Below, one piece after another: positions 7,074 through 17,038 of a stretch of 64,000 nt of DNA (within the stretch, counting starts at the first letter, position 1; each line of letters opens with the position of its first letter). The notes beneath the pieces were generated by a model. That model saw only the letters and a program-made list of their open reading frames with translations, had not been told where the DNA came from and ran no database searches. A program made the position numbers and the translations under genes. Source of the DNA: Sphingobacterium puteale (GTDB lineage: Bacteria > Bacteroidota > Bacteroidia > Sphingobacteriales > Sphingobacteriaceae); NCBI RefSeq assembly GCF_003627955.1, contig NZ_RBWS01000020.1, forward strand, positions 1-64,000. The letters are read 5' to 3'.

Positions 7074-8384
7074 ATGCAGCGACCATTACGTAATCACTAT
7101 TTATTCACTTTCTGTTTTTTACTATCGTGCCTCCTGCTGGTATCCAATACACTTGTAGCTCAATCTGAAACCGAAATAGATTCCGCTTCATTCTATAAGA
7201 AACAACGCGATTCGATTTTGGCAAGCCAATATGATATATCGGACTTAATCGGTCGCATTATTCATCCTAAACGCAAAAAGAAACGTTCGAGCAAACGTTC
7301 TCCGATTACGCTAATGCCAAATATCGCCTATAACCCTACGATCGGTGGGCAGATCGGTGTCAAAGCCGTTGCGGGGAAAGTATTGGGGGATCCAAAAACG
7401 ACGACCATGTCAATTGCTGCAACATCAGCGTCCATCACGACCAAAAACATTATGGTTTTCTACATCAGCCATAATGTGTTCACCCCAAACAATAAACTGA
7501 ATTTTCAAGGAGCTTTCGCTTTGGTCAAAATGGTTGCATTGGATGCGGGTTTGGGGATGACTCCTTACGGCAAATGGAACAATGAAGAAGAGGAAATGCT
7601 TGCGAATCCCGAACATAAAAAATATGGAGCCAAATACAATGCCTTTACGTTTAATGAGAAGGTCTACAAAAAGGTTGCTGATGATTTGTTTCTAGGAGCT
7701 GGATTGGCATTTGACCTTCGTCGAAAGATAACGAGCAGTGGTCCTAACGGGAATATTACACCCAATACTATTTACACGGAAAAACATGGTTTTGCTCCAG
7801 ATAGCTATAATTCAAACGGACTGTTGCTAAATATGCAATACACCACCCGCGATAATCCCAACAGACCTTATAAGGGAATCTATTCGGATATTGGCCTGCG
7901 ATGGAATACAACCTTACTGGGCAGTAGCAAAAGTGCCGTCCAACTCACGACTGACTTTCGTAAATACTTTAGTGTATCGCAATCCGATCCCGCACATGTA
8001 CTTGCATTCTGGTATTGGGGCTCCTATAAGCTGGGGGGTGTCCTCCCTTACTTTGATCTTCCGGGGACAGGAAGGGATGCCGCTGTAAGAACAGGCCGTG
8101 GCTATACAATTGGTTATTTTAAGGGGATATCTTTTGCCTACGCAGAAACGGAATATCGCTTTCCAATTTTAAAAAACCGTTTTTTGAGCGGTGCAGCATT
8201 TTTTAATCTCCAAAGTGCTAGCGATGAATTAGGCACAAAACTTTTTGAAAGATGGCAGCCGGGAGGCGGCGCAGGATTACGCGTCCTGTTTAACAAAGCC
8301 ACTCGAACAAATCTCTGTTTGGACTACGCCATAGGAAAATATGGATCCCGTGGGTTCTTCCTCGGATTGAATGAAGCGTTTTAA
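7074..8384 (+). CDS. BamA/TamA-superfamily outer membrane barrel protein
   Basis: A 436-residue protein with a signal peptide (residues 1-29, cleavage after LVAQ) followed by a basic linker KRKKKRSSKRS and then a C-terminal bacterial surface antigen (D15/Omp85-like) barrel. It ends in Phe, as expected for a Bam substrate. No POTRA domains are present, so it is unlikely to be the essential BamA and may be a single-barrel relative of unknown role. The SPITLMPNIAYNPTIGGQIGVKA start of the barrel resembles patatin-associated and stand-alone members. Its own promoter precedes it; a lipoprotein and a TonB receptor follow on the same strand. Confidence 0.8.
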   Translation: MQRPLRNHYLFTFCFLLSCLLLVSNTLVAQSETEIDSASFYKKQRDSILASQYDISDLIGRIIHPKRKKKRSSKRSPITLMPNIAYNPTIGGQIGVKAVAGKVLGDPKTTTMSIAATSASITTKNIMVFYISHNVFTPNNKLNFQGAFALVKMVALDAGLGMTPYGKWNNEEEEMLANPEHKKYGAKYNAFTFNEKVYKKVADDLFLGAGLAFDLRRKITSSGPNGNITPNTIYTEKHGFAPDSYNSNGLLLNMQYTTRDNPNRPYKGIYSDIGLRWNTTLLGSSKSAVQLTTDFRKYFSVSQSDPAHVLAFWYWGSYKLGGVLPYFDLPGTGRDAAVRTGRGYTIGYFKGISFAYAETEYRFPILKNRFLSGAAFFNLQSASDELGTKLFERWQPGGGAGLRVLFNKATRTNLCLDYAIGKYGSRGFFLGLNEAF

Positions 8385-8493
8385 TTTAATGGAAAGCAGC
8401 AAGACTTCTTTTCTATAAAATCATTAAATTAGCCGATATTGTGGCGTCGCCTAAAATCCGATAGACGGAGTCTCCCATTGAAGATAAATACGC

Positions 8494-9303
8494 ATGAATT
8501 TACAGACGATTTTTCTATACTTTTTGCTTTTTGGATTTGCTTCCTGTCAGCAGACAATTCAATCTAATTCTCAAAATATCCCGACACATGACCGTGCGGT
8601 CAACGACCAAAACCGACAGGTGGCTGAAAGCCCGCGCACAGAGAAACCTCTTCTTGATACATCCAACTATGCTAATCCACGGACCGAAGAGACGGCTAAT
8701 CTGCAACGACAACAGCTCGTCAAATTGGCTGAGGAGGGGCTCTTTGAAAAATTACATCTAAAGTTGCTTAAGGACCTTGCTGAAAACCAAAAAAATTATT
8801 TCGAAAGCCATACAAACCTCAATTTGCTGGCTCACACAAATGGGGATATCTTTGGCAACAAGGAAAATGATTTTGCTTATGTCGTCTATGATAAAGAAAA
8901 ACATCAAATTGAAATCATTCTTTTTGACAAGCAGAGCAAACGGTTTAAAACACTGTATCGGGATGTTCATGTATCAAATTTATTGCGACAATCCGATTGT
9001 TACTATACGAATGGCACAATAGATTATAGCATTGCAGCCGAACTGATCTATCAGGAAGACTATATACGTTCGAGTCGATCAAATTACTTGATCGATGACA
9101 AGGCATTCTCCATTGATGATATCTCAAAAAATAACAACATCGATCTGAAACGGGGATGCCTAAGCAAAGATTTTTCGAAAAATACCACGGCTAATACCTT
9201 GTGTATACCGACAAGTTCAGTATATGCGAATTATCAATGCCTAAAATACAATAAGACCAAAGAGATTTTTGAAATTTACTTTAGCCAAGAATTTGCGGAC
9301 TAG
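8494..9303 (+). CDS. Predicted lipoprotein of unknown function
   Basis: A 269-residue protein with a short hydrophobic signal and a lipobox-like GFASC, giving lipidation at Cys18. The next 60 residues are polar and low in complexity (a probable linker). The remainder is a mixed alpha/beta domain with no motif I recognise; segments such as NGDIFGNKENDFAYVVYDKEK suggest a soluble domain comparing to calcium-binding-like repeats only weakly. Its stop lies 18 bp before the TonB-dependent receptor gene, so the two are probably co-expressed and the lipoprotein may serve that receptor. It is not a SusD homologue. Confidence 0.75.
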   Translation: MNLQTIFLYFLLFGFASCQQTIQSNSQNIPTHDRAVNDQNRQVAESPRTEKPLLDTSNYANPRTEETANLQRQQLVKLAEEGLFEKLHLKLLKDLAENQKNYFESHTNLNLLAHTNGDIFGNKENDFAYVVYDKEKHQIEIILFDKQSKRFKTLYRDVHVSNLLRQSDCYYTNGTIDYSIAAELIYQEDYIRSSRSNYLIDDKAFSIDDISKNNNIDLKRGCLSKDFSKNTTANTLCIPTSSVYANYQCLKYNKTKEIFEIYFSQEFAD

Positions 9304-9321
9304 CCGATCGAACCATTAGCC

Positions 9322-11391
9322 ATGAAAAGAAATTACGTACTCGTCGCCCTTTGTCTAAGTGGCAAATTATATGCACAGACTACTGACAGCACCAGCAATA
9401 GGCTTGAACAAGTGGAGATTAAAGCCTATTTTACTAAACAGCCTTTATTGAAACTAACCTCATCGGCGGCTGTGTTAAGCCAGCAACATCTACAATCACA
9501 GCAATCGCCGGCGCTCGTCTCCGTTATGAATACAGTGCCCGGACTACGTATGGAAGAACGCTCCCCGGGGAGTTACCGACTTGCACTGCGTGGCAGTATG
9601 CTGCGTTCTCCATTCGGCGTACGTAATGTAAAGATCTATCTTGACGACTTTCCGCTTACAGATGCAGGGGGAAATACCTATCTAAATTTGATTGACCCCT
9701 ACACAATAAACCAGGTCAATATTTTGAAGGGGCCTGATGGTTCCATATATGGTGCAAATGCCGGTGGTGTAATTTCACTCTACAGCAAAGGTTATCATAC
9801 CTTGACCAAGCCCGAAGTCAACCTTCAGCTAACAGGGGGCTCTTATGGCCTATTTCAGCAGCAGCTCAATGCCGTACTGCCCATAAACCACACACAGCAG
9901 TTGGCCATCAATCAAAGTTGGACGCGTAGTGACGGATATCGACAGCATTCATCTTTAAACAAGAAAAACATTCAGCTAAACTACAATTGGCAATATGCCA
10001 AACATTCTGAACTGAAATTTACAGGGTTCTACACTGATCTGGGATATCAGACTCCCGGCGGCCTGACTGCTGCACAAATGGAAAGCGATCGACGGCAGTC
10101 CCGCCCTAAGGCCGGGCCCAATCCAAGTGCTGCAGAACAAAAAGCAGCCATCTACGATAAAACATTTTTTGGCGGCCTGAGCAACCAAACGAATATCAGT
10201 ACCAAATTAACCCTTTTTGCTAATGTATTCGGTTCATCCAACCAAATTAAAAATCCTTTTATCACAAATTATGAAAAAAGGGATGAGAAAAATCTGGGCA
10301 CACGATTGTACCTATCCTATGTCGATCGGATCAGCAAAAACCTAAAGTATGAATTGCAATTTGGTTTAGAGGCACAAAAAGGCTGGTACGATATTGACAA
10401 TTATGATAATAATCAGGGTAATATTGGTAATCCCCAGGCGAAAGATAAATTGGAAAACAGCCAGCAATCATTTTTTGCGCGCACACAGTTAGCTTGGCTG
10501 GAACGCCTTCAGGTCGAATTATCTGTCGGACTCAATGAGAATAAAATCGCTTATCAACAGCGCTATCCTGTAGCCCAGATGGATAAATCACACATCGATT
10601 TCGGGAATACCTGGATGCCACGGGCAGCTGTTTCCTATCAGGCTACAGCAACTTTCGCGCTTCGGGCCTCGATCTCAAAGGGATTTTCTGCGCCGACAAT
10701 TGCTGAAGTACGCTCATCCGACAATATAATTAATAACGACCTCAAGCCGGAGACCGGCACCAACCATGAATTTGGCATTCGATGGCATTTGTGGAACCGT
10801 CGAGTTATTTTTGATGCCTCAGTGTACAGTTATCAAATGAATGATGCCATTATTCGACAAGTACGTGAAACAGGAGCAGAATATTTTCAGAATGCAGGAA
10901 AGATAGATCAAAAGGGAATTGAAGCCGCTATATTGACCTACTTGATGACTCCAAAATCTTCGGGGATTATCCGTAGTTTACAGGTGGGAAGCAATTTCTC
11001 GTTAAATAATTATGCTTTCAAAAATTATAAGATAGGAGATAAAGATTATAGTGGTAACAAACTAACTGCGGTACCGAAAACAGTTTGGGTCAATACCTTA
11101 AATGCCCTTTTTCCATACCAAATTCGATTGGATCTTCTTTCAAATTTAACCGCTGCAATACCCTTGGATGACGCCAATACCGTTTATGCAAAACGTTACC
11201 ATCTTTTACAGGGCAAAATATCCTGGAATAAAGCGATCGGCCAGCGATATCAGCTCAATTTTTTTGTTGGTGCTGACAATTTATTGAACCAAAAATACAG
11301 CCTAGGCAATGACATCAATGCTTTTGGAGGCAGATATTTCAATCCTGCTCCATTGCGAAATTATTATGGTGGCATGAATTTTCATTTTTAA
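9322..11391 (+). CDS. TonB-dependent outer membrane receptor
   Basis: A 689-residue receptor with a signal peptide (ending about AQTT, residue 20), a plug domain at about 45-165 (NTVPGLRMEERSPGSYRLAL, VNILKGPDGSIYGANAGGVI) and a 22-strand barrel that ends in FHF. It lacks the carboxypeptidase-like N-terminal domain of SusC proteins and has no SusD partner, so it fits siderophore, vitamin or metal receptors better than glycan transporters. Substrate unknown. The preceding lipoprotein gene is 18 bp away and the helicase gene follows after 11 bp, an unusual partner that may reflect only tight packing. Confidence 0.92.
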   Translation: MKRNYVLVALCLSGKLYAQTTDSTSNRLEQVEIKAYFTKQPLLKLTSSAAVLSQQHLQSQQSPALVSVMNTVPGLRMEERSPGSYRLALRGSMLRSPFGVRNVKIYLDDFPLTDAGGNTYLNLIDPYTINQVNILKGPDGSIYGANAGGVISLYSKGYHTLTKPEVNLQLTGGSYGLFQQQLNAVLPINHTQQLAINQSWTRSDGYRQHSSLNKKNIQLNYNWQYAKHSELKFTGFYTDLGYQTPGGLTAAQMESDRRQSRPKAGPNPSAAEQKAAIYDKTFFGGLSNQTNISTKLTLFANVFGSSNQIKNPFITNYEKRDEKNLGTRLYLSYVDRISKNLKYELQFGLEAQKGWYDIDNYDNNQGNIGNPQAKDKLENSQQSFFARTQLAWLERLQVELSVGLNENKIAYQQRYPVAQMDKSHIDFGNTWMPRAAVSYQATATFALRASISKGFSAPTIAEVRSSDNIINNDLKPETGTNHEFGIRWHLWNRRVIFDASVYSYQMNDAIIRQVRETGAEYFQNAGKIDQKGIEAAILTYLMTPKSSGIIRSLQVGSNFSLNNYAFKNYKIGDKDYSGNKLTAVPKTVWVNTLNALFPYQIRLDLLSNLTAAIPLDDANTVYAKRYHLLQGKISWNKAIGQRYQLNFFVGADNLLNQKYSLGNDINAFGGRYFNPAPLRNYYGGMNFHF

Positions 11392-11402
11392 TACCGTATT
11401 AT

Positions 11403-14400
11403 ATGGAGTTCCATCAATATACATTGACAACAATAGATTTCGGTACAGTAAGCCGTTACTCTTATTTCCCCTGGATGGATACCGTCTTGGCGAATATCCA
11501 AATCAATGTCCTGGAGATGGAATTCAACCAGGCGACCTTTCAGATCCTCGAAAATTACAGGGATTTCCGGGTGACGGTTATTTACAGATCACCTGTAACT
11601 TCGCTTTTCTGCAATTGTGAGGAGACAGGTTTCTGTAGTCACCAGAAAGCGACATTGACAAGGCTATTCGGACAAGAAAACTGGTTGTCTTTTTTTGACT
11701 TTAACCGGTATCGAAATCTTTTAAAAAAGATTGCTGTACAATATGGTTTAGAACATGAGCCCTTATTGGAAAACTATTTTTCAGCACATATTAAAGATGC
11801 AACGCTACAATTTGTTCTCAAAGATAAACACCTGACATCCATAGACGATTTTGATCTCCTGGAGCCACAAACCAGCCCCTCTAAAATTCACAGTGAACAG
11901 CTGTATAGCTTCATTGTACTGACACGTAATCGTTATTATAAACAATTACAGATCCTGCTATGTCAGGCACCACTGTCGAAATCGGGCAAGCCGAAAAACC
12001 CCATTTCCACAGTGGAGAGCCAATCACGGATCTGGCAAACAGAATCCGTTGACGAAACCCAGTTCTTTGCGGCGATCAGCCAATTGGCACAACCGTTACA
12101 ACAGACAGATACACCCATTGGCCGAAGTCTGCGGGCCATTGCCAAGAATCCTTTGGGTCTGGATTTTTTCCTTCATGATTATGAAAAAGCAGAAAATATA
12201 ACGGCTACTTCCCTATCTCCGATTCAAATCGGTCTGAACAAAGGCGAAATCAAACTGCTGATCGAACAGAGCGGTTCCTTTTATTGCATTAAAGGAGAAT
12301 TATCCCTTCATGGCATTACTTACGAACTACAGGATCTGACTATTCTTTTCAATCATTTTATCGCCATAAAAAAGCACCTATATCTTGTTGAGAATAAGCT
12401 TCATCTCAAACTGATCCGTTTGTTTGGAAACAAAGGAAATGAGCTGCGCATACACCGGAATAAGTTTAAAGAGTTTAACGAATTATTCTTGGCTCCTTTG
12501 GCCAATTCGGTAGCGTTAAATTTTAAGGATATCCCCAAGGCGAATAAACCGCAACTGAAAGAAAACCTCTACTATCAGGATATGCAGGCACTTATTTTCC
12601 TGGAGGAATCGGAAGATTTTGTAAATATCATTCCTGTCATGCGTTACGGTGATGTTGAGGTTCCGATCCTGAGTAAAAGAAATATATTTGGAACAGATGC
12701 GAAAGGATCTCAATTTTTGGTAGAGCGGAAAAAAGAGGCTGAAACAAAAGTCATCTCACTGCTCCTCAAGCAGCATTCTTATTTTCAGGAGCAATTGGAT
12801 GATGATAGTTTTCAACACCTTTATTTACACCGTAAATATTTTCTCGATAAAAACTGGTTTTTAAATGCATTTGAAGAGTGGCACCAACACGGAGTCCAGA
12901 TCATTGGCTTCAATACCATACGAGGCAATAAACTTAGCCGGTTCAAAGGTAACATACAGATCGAGGTATTAAGTGGACAAAATTGGTTTAATGCCAATAT
13001 TCAGGTCAAATTTGGTCCCAAAAGTGTCTCACTGAAGAAACTGGAAAAAGCAGTCCGCAACCGTTCTCAATTTATTCCCCTGGACGATGGCACACTTGGT
13101 ATCCTGCCTCAGGAATGGCTGGAAAAATTTGAAGCCTATTTTAACGCTGCCGAAATTATAGAAGATGAACTTATTCAGATTCCCAAATACAAGTTTAATG
13201 AAATCGACCAGCTCTTTTCCAACGAAGAGATCGATCATGCCGTATCCGTCGAGGTCGATTATTTAAGAAATCAGCTCTCCGCATCAGCAAGCTACCCGCC
13301 GGTGCAATTACCCGATACTTTTGTTGGCGATTTGCGTCACTATCAGCAGCAAGGGCTACAATGGCTCAACTTCTTGGACAAATTAAATTTTGGTGCCTGC
13401 CTAGCGGATGATATGGGGCTGGGAAAGACAGTCCAAATCCTTGCCTTTCTGGCCACTCAAAAAGCAAAGGGCATAACCACACCAACATTGCTTGTTCTCC
13501 CTACGACGCTGATTTTTAACTGGAAGCACGAAATTGAGCAATTCTTACCCTCTTTTAATACAGTCGTCCTAGAGGCGTCAAACCGACGCGACATAAGCGA
13601 GCAGTTTGAAGAACTGGATATCGTGCTTATTTCTTACCATAATCTACTGACCGACATCAATAGGTTAAAAAAGCTGACCTTCAATTATGTTATACTCGAT
13701 GAGTCTCAATACATAAAAAATCCGGATTCACAGCGGTACAAGGCGGTAAATTTACTGCACTCTCGAAATCGTATCATACTAACGGGAACACCTATAGAGA
13801 ATAATACCATGGATTTGTTCGCGCAGCTTTCTTTCGCCATTCCGGGTTTATTGGGAAATAAAAAATATTTTAAAGACGTCTATACGACGCCAATTGATGC
13901 TTTTCACGACCGCAAAAGAAAGAAGATGTTAAAGGAAAAAATAAAACCCTTTATCCTTCGAAGAACAAAACGGGATGTATTGGATGATCTTCCTGCAAAA
14001 AATGAATTGGTACTCTATTGCGAAATGAAAACCGCACAGCGACGGATATATGATCTCTATGAAAAAGAATTTCGGGAGTTTATCTCTGCTAAAGATGGGG
14101 ATGAAATCAAGAAAAGTCCGATGCATGTTCTGAAAGGTCTGACGAAATTACGGCAGATCTGCAATTCCAGTAAATTGCTCCAGAGCGAAGATCTAACATC
14201 TGTCGAAGATTCAGCAAAGATTGAAATGCTGATCGAGCAAATTCAGCATAAAAAAGATCAGCACAAAATCATCGTGTTCTCGCAGTTTGTCAGCATGTTG
14301 CATCTAATTAAAGAAGCGTTGGATAAAAATGGAATCCCCTCGCTCACCCTCACTGGTCAGTCGCGAAACCGGGGGCAGCTTGTCAGTGATTTCCAATCGA

Positions 14401-14717
14401 ACGAAGATAGCCGGGTTTTTCTGATTAGCCTCAAGGCCGGAGGAACTGGGCTTAACCTCACTGCTGCGGATGTGGTTTATCTCGTTGATCCCTGGTGGAA
14501 TCCGGCTGTGGAACAACAGGCGATTGATCGTATCTACCGCATTGGCCAACAAAAGAATGTCACCGCGGTGCGTCTGATCAGCCCAAATACAGTTGAGGAT
14601 AAAATTCAGGCACTTCAGCAGCATAAAAAGGAAATCAGTAGCACTATTCTAGAAGATGGTGGAAGCTTAGATGCTTTTTACCTTGATAAGGATTATTTAC
14701 TTAAGATTTTACGGTAG
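11403..14717 (+). CDS. SWIM zinc-finger SNF2-family helicase
   Basis: A 1104-residue Swi2/Snf2 ATPase of the bacterial HepA/RapA-like group. Near the N terminus Cys70-x-Cys72-x5-Cys78-x-His80 forms a SWIM-type zinc finger. The ATPase core begins about residue 650 with motif I DDMGLGKT (near 670-677), motif II DESQ (near 765; the DEAH position reads DESQ) and motif III LTGTP. The C-terminal helicase lobe carries SLKAGGTGLNL and the final motif QAIDRIYRIGQ. It should translocate on double-stranded DNA and remodel DNA-protein complexes, possibly in transcription recycling. The start 11 bp after the receptor gene suggests read-through from it. Confidence 0.9.
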   Translation: MEFHQYTLTTIDFGTVSRYSYFPWMDTVLANIQINVLEMEFNQATFQILENYRDFRVTVIYRSPVTSLFCNCEETGFCSHQKATLTRLFGQENWLSFFDFNRYRNLLKKIAVQYGLEHEPLLENYFSAHIKDATLQFVLKDKHLTSIDDFDLLEPQTSPSKIHSEQLYSFIVLTRNRYYKQLQILLCQAPLSKSGKPKNPISTVESQSRIWQTESVDETQFFAAISQLAQPLQQTDTPIGRSLRAIAKNPLGLDFFLHDYEKAENITATSLSPIQIGLNKGEIKLLIEQSGSFYCIKGELSLHGITYELQDLTILFNHFIAIKKHLYLVENKLHLKLIRLFGNKGNELRIHRNKFKEFNELFLAPLANSVALNFKDIPKANKPQLKENLYYQDMQALIFLEESEDFVNIIPVMRYGDVEVPILSKRNIFGTDAKGSQFLVERKKEAETKVISLLLKQHSYFQEQLDDDSFQHLYLHRKYFLDKNWFLNAFEEWHQHGVQIIGFNTIRGNKLSRFKGNIQIEVLSGQNWFNANIQVKFGPKSVSLKKLEKAVRNRSQFIPLDDGTLGILPQEWLEKFEAYFNAAEIIEDELIQIPKYKFNEIDQLFSNEEIDHAVSVEVDYLRNQLSASASYPPVQLPDTFVGDLRHYQQQGLQWLNFLDKLNFGACLADDMGLGKTVQILAFLATQKAKGITTPTLLVLPTTLIFNWKHEIEQFLPSFNTVVLEASNRRDISEQFEELDIVLISYHNLLTDINRLKKLTFNYVILDESQYIKNPDSQRYKAVNLLHSRNRIILTGTPIENNTMDLFAQLSFAIPGLLGNKKYFKDVYTTPIDAFHDRKRKKMLKEKIKPFILRRTKRDVLDDLPAKNELVLYCEMKTAQRRIYDLYEKEFREFISAKDGDEIKKSPMHVLKGLTKLRQICNSSKLLQSEDLTSVEDSAKIEMLIEQIQHKKDQHKIIVFSQFVSMLHLIKEALDKNGIPSLTLTGQSRNRGQLVSDFQSNEDSRVFLISLKAGGTGLNLTAADVVYLVDPWWNPAVEQQAIDRIYRIGQQKNVTAVRLISPNTVEDKIQALQQHKKEISSTILEDGGSLDAFYLDKDYLLKILR

Positions 14718-14834
14718 AATTTATTGCCGTCATGCCCCAATTTCTATTTAAATAGTTATAAGTAAAAGTACAATACAAATACCAAAATTTCCCCGCATTA
14801 TTTTTTTAAACAGCGTTTTAACTTAGCTATTCTG

Positions 14835-15293
14835 TTATCTGATAATTTGCTTTCTATATTTCGAGTCAATTATATATTTTACCCCCTTAGCATCCAAAAA
14901 AACAGGCTTACCCTCATACCGTTCATCGGTCTGTTTGTCCAAAGCAACACGATATAACGCACCTGAACGTGAAGAAGAATACCTGATATCTCCTCGATGT
15001 CTACTACGTGCAACGACCACGTTAGAAAGATCAACAGCCGCCGCATCTACTTTATCCATGGTTTGCTCCTTTGCAATAGCCTTTTTATCTTTATCCTCCG
15101 TTCGTTCCAAACTAACGACATGAGATTGCATATTTACCGGAAAAAAAGGATCTATCCAATGATTTACAATAGGGAAATTTTCATCCCAATTATTTAAGAA
15201 AGTAAGCTGCTGACCATTAACTCTACTTGCGAACACAAAAATTGGCAGTAAAAATAAGCAGCGTCTAAAGAATATCAATTCAACTCTCAGCAT
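14835..15293 (-). CDS. Small exported protein of unknown function
   Basis: From the ATG at 15293 this gives 152 residues starting with a clear signal peptide (LRVELIFFRRCLFLLPIFVFA, cleaved near VNGQQ). The frame extends 16 codons further to a GTG at 15341, but those residues would precede the signal peptide, so I prefer 15293. The mature part is short and basic, with a central Lys/Asp/Glu-rich stretch and a C-terminal strand-rich segment (GALYRVALDKQ, GVKYIIDSKYRKQ). No family recognised. It is isolated between convergent and co-directional neighbours. Confidence 0.55.
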   Translation of the reverse strand: MLRVELIFFRRCLFLLPIFVFASRVNGQQLTFLNNWDENFPIVNHWIDPFFPVNMQSHVVSLERTEDKDKKAIAKEQTMDKVDAAAVDLSNVVVARSRHRGDIRYSSSRSGALYRVALDKQTDERYEGKPVFLDAKGVKYIIDSKYRKQIIR

Positions 15294-15411
15294 ATCTTTT
15301 TTACTTATGCCTAAATCACTTCCAAATAAAATGCCACACACCTATTCCCGTCATATCTTTAACATTTTTTTAACTATCGAAAGAAGCCCTACAGATTCCT
15401 GTCGCTTAATC

Positions 15412-16161
15412 TTAACTGATATAAATCTCTGTAATATACCGAAACACGATACGTTGAGAGATCGCATATTTTTCAAACAATGAGCGAAGGTCATCGTATA
15501 AATTTTTATTCTCCGTCTCCTCTTTAGGAAAATAAGAGGATGATCTTACCCTTCCCAAAAAGGATTTCAGGTCAAATACTTGTTGGTTGGGCAAGGATAC
15601 CTTCGTCATTGGCCTATCGGCAAAAAAAATACGAAGGTCCCCATCGGATATATTTTTATGACTGACAGATTGATAGCTGGGAATATGATTGTGTAAAAAC
15701 TGCTCATATTCCTTCTGGAAAGCATCTTCCGGATCACGTTGATTCCAGGCCAGCACAATATGACCGGTTTCCGTTAGAATGCGGTTAAATTCTTGGAAAC
15801 AGGCGGTCCGATCGAACCAATGAAAAGATTGTCCAGCGAAAATTAAATCCACGCAACCGGACTCGATAGCGGTATCTTCAGCCGTGGCGTTTAATGCAAT
15901 TAAGTTCCGGTATGTTTTAAAATGGTGTACCAAAGATTCACGCATCTCCCTATTGGGCTCCACAGCAAACACATCATTTCCGTTTTCCAAAAATAACTGC
16001 GTGGATAGGCCGGTACCGCTGCCGATATCTGCTACCAGCCAGCTTTTATTCAAACCTATCTTTTCCTGAAGAATCTGAATAATTTCTTTGGGATAATTGG
16101 GTCTGAATTTTTCATAATCCACAACCCTGTCGGTAAATCGTTCAATACTATTTTTGCTCAT
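15412..16161 (-). CDS. Class I SAM-dependent methyltransferase
   Basis: A 249-residue methyltransferase. The SAM-binding motif I is VADIGSGTGLSTQLFLE (about residues 44-60), followed by the acidic end of strand 2 (VFAVEPN) and motif IV-like VDLIFAGQSFHWFD, which is typical of the UbiE/COQ5-like and trans-aconitate type group. Substrate not deducible. Its gene lies 15 bp downstream of radC on the same strand, so it is probably expressed with it. Confidence 0.88.
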   Translation of the reverse strand: MSKNSIERFTDRVVDYEKFRPNYPKEIIQILQEKIGLNKSWLVADIGSGTGLSTQLFLENGNDVFAVEPNREMRESLVHHFKTYRNLIALNATAEDTAIESGCVDLIFAGQSFHWFDRTACFQEFNRILTETGHIVLAWNQRDPEDAFQKEYEQFLHNHIPSYQSVSHKNISDGDLRIFFADRPMTKVSLPNQQVFDLKSFLGRVRSSSYFPKEETENKNLYDDLRSLFEKYAISQRIVFRYITEIYIS

Positions 16162-16176
16162 ATCAGATTGCTATAG

Positions 16177-16875
16177 CTAATCGATTATATCTTCATCTCT
16201 GAAGCTATAATATCCATTGTCTGTAAAGATCAGGTGGTCGTTTACCCTAATATCCATAATTTTTGATGCCTCGACAATTTTTTGCGTCAGAATTCTGTCA
16301 GCATTACTGGGAAGCAAAGTCCCTGAGGGATGGTTGTGGATCAGGACGATCGCGTGTGCTTTTGTTGCGAGGGCATTTCTCAGAATAATCCGGACATCGA
16401 CCGGTGTAAAATCATTTCCGCCACGACCAATAAGCTGTTGATCCAACAATTTGCATCCCGTATTCAGGTAGAGGGTCCAAAATTCCTCATGGGGCAAATC
16501 CTGCAGGATAGGTTTCATAAAGTCATAGACCCGCTTGCTGCTATTTAACATTTTCTTTTCCTCTACCGGAGATTCTTTCTTACGGCGCGCCAGCTCCAAG
16601 GCAGCAATAATCGATATGGCCTTGGCGTCACCGATGCCTTTATATCGACTCAATTCATTGACCTCCATCTTGGAAAGTGTATCCAGGCTATTGTTGGCAT
16701 CTGCTAAAATACGCCGGCAAAGTCCTACCGCACTTTCCTCCATTGAACCAGATCCAATCAGAATCGCCAATAGCTCCGCATCGGAAAGGGCCCTTCGTCC
16801 CTGATTCAATAATTTCTCGCGGGGACGGTCCGCCTCGGACCACTCCCTGATAACTAATTTATGTAGATTTGACAT
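16177..16875 (-). CDS. radC: RadC family JAB-domain protein
   Basis: A 232-residue RadC protein. An N-terminal helix-hairpin-helix-like region (SRYKGIGDAKAISIIAALEL, about residues 75-95) is followed by the JAMM/MPN+ metalloprotease-like domain with HNHPSG (His180, His182) and a downstream Asp in PSNAD. The name reflects an early repair assignment that later genetics did not support in E. coli; the true role is unsettled. The methyltransferase gene follows directly. Confidence 0.93.
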   Translation of the reverse strand: MSNLHKLVIREWSEADRPREKLLNQGRRALSDAELLAILIGSGSMEESAVGLCRRILADANNSLDTLSKMEVNELSRYKGIGDAKAISIIAALELARRKKESPVEEKKMLNSSKRVYDFMKPILQDLPHEEFWTLYLNTGCKLLDQQLIGRGGNDFTPVDVRIILRNALATKAHAIVLIHNHPSGTLLPSNADRILTQKIVEASKIMDIRVNDHLIFTDNGYYSFRDEDIID

Positions 16876-17008
16876 TGTTAAAACTATAACCGGCTAGCTA
16901 ACATAAATATATAAAATATTTCGCATTTTTTTTCGGTCGTATTGCTACAAATAACGCGATTTTGAAAAATGGAGATTGGGATTTACTTCGCATTTCACTC
17001 TGAAACAT

Positions 17009-17016
17009 TATCTTTG
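17009..17016 (+). promoter_or_regulatory. -7 element of the cyclophilin gene
   Basis: TATCTTTG is an exact -7 match 22 bp before the ATG at 17039. The best -33 candidate is a weak TTCG (16987-16990) 18 bp upstream. Confidence 0.5.
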
Positions 17017-17038
17017 TATTTCATAAAAATTTTTGAAC

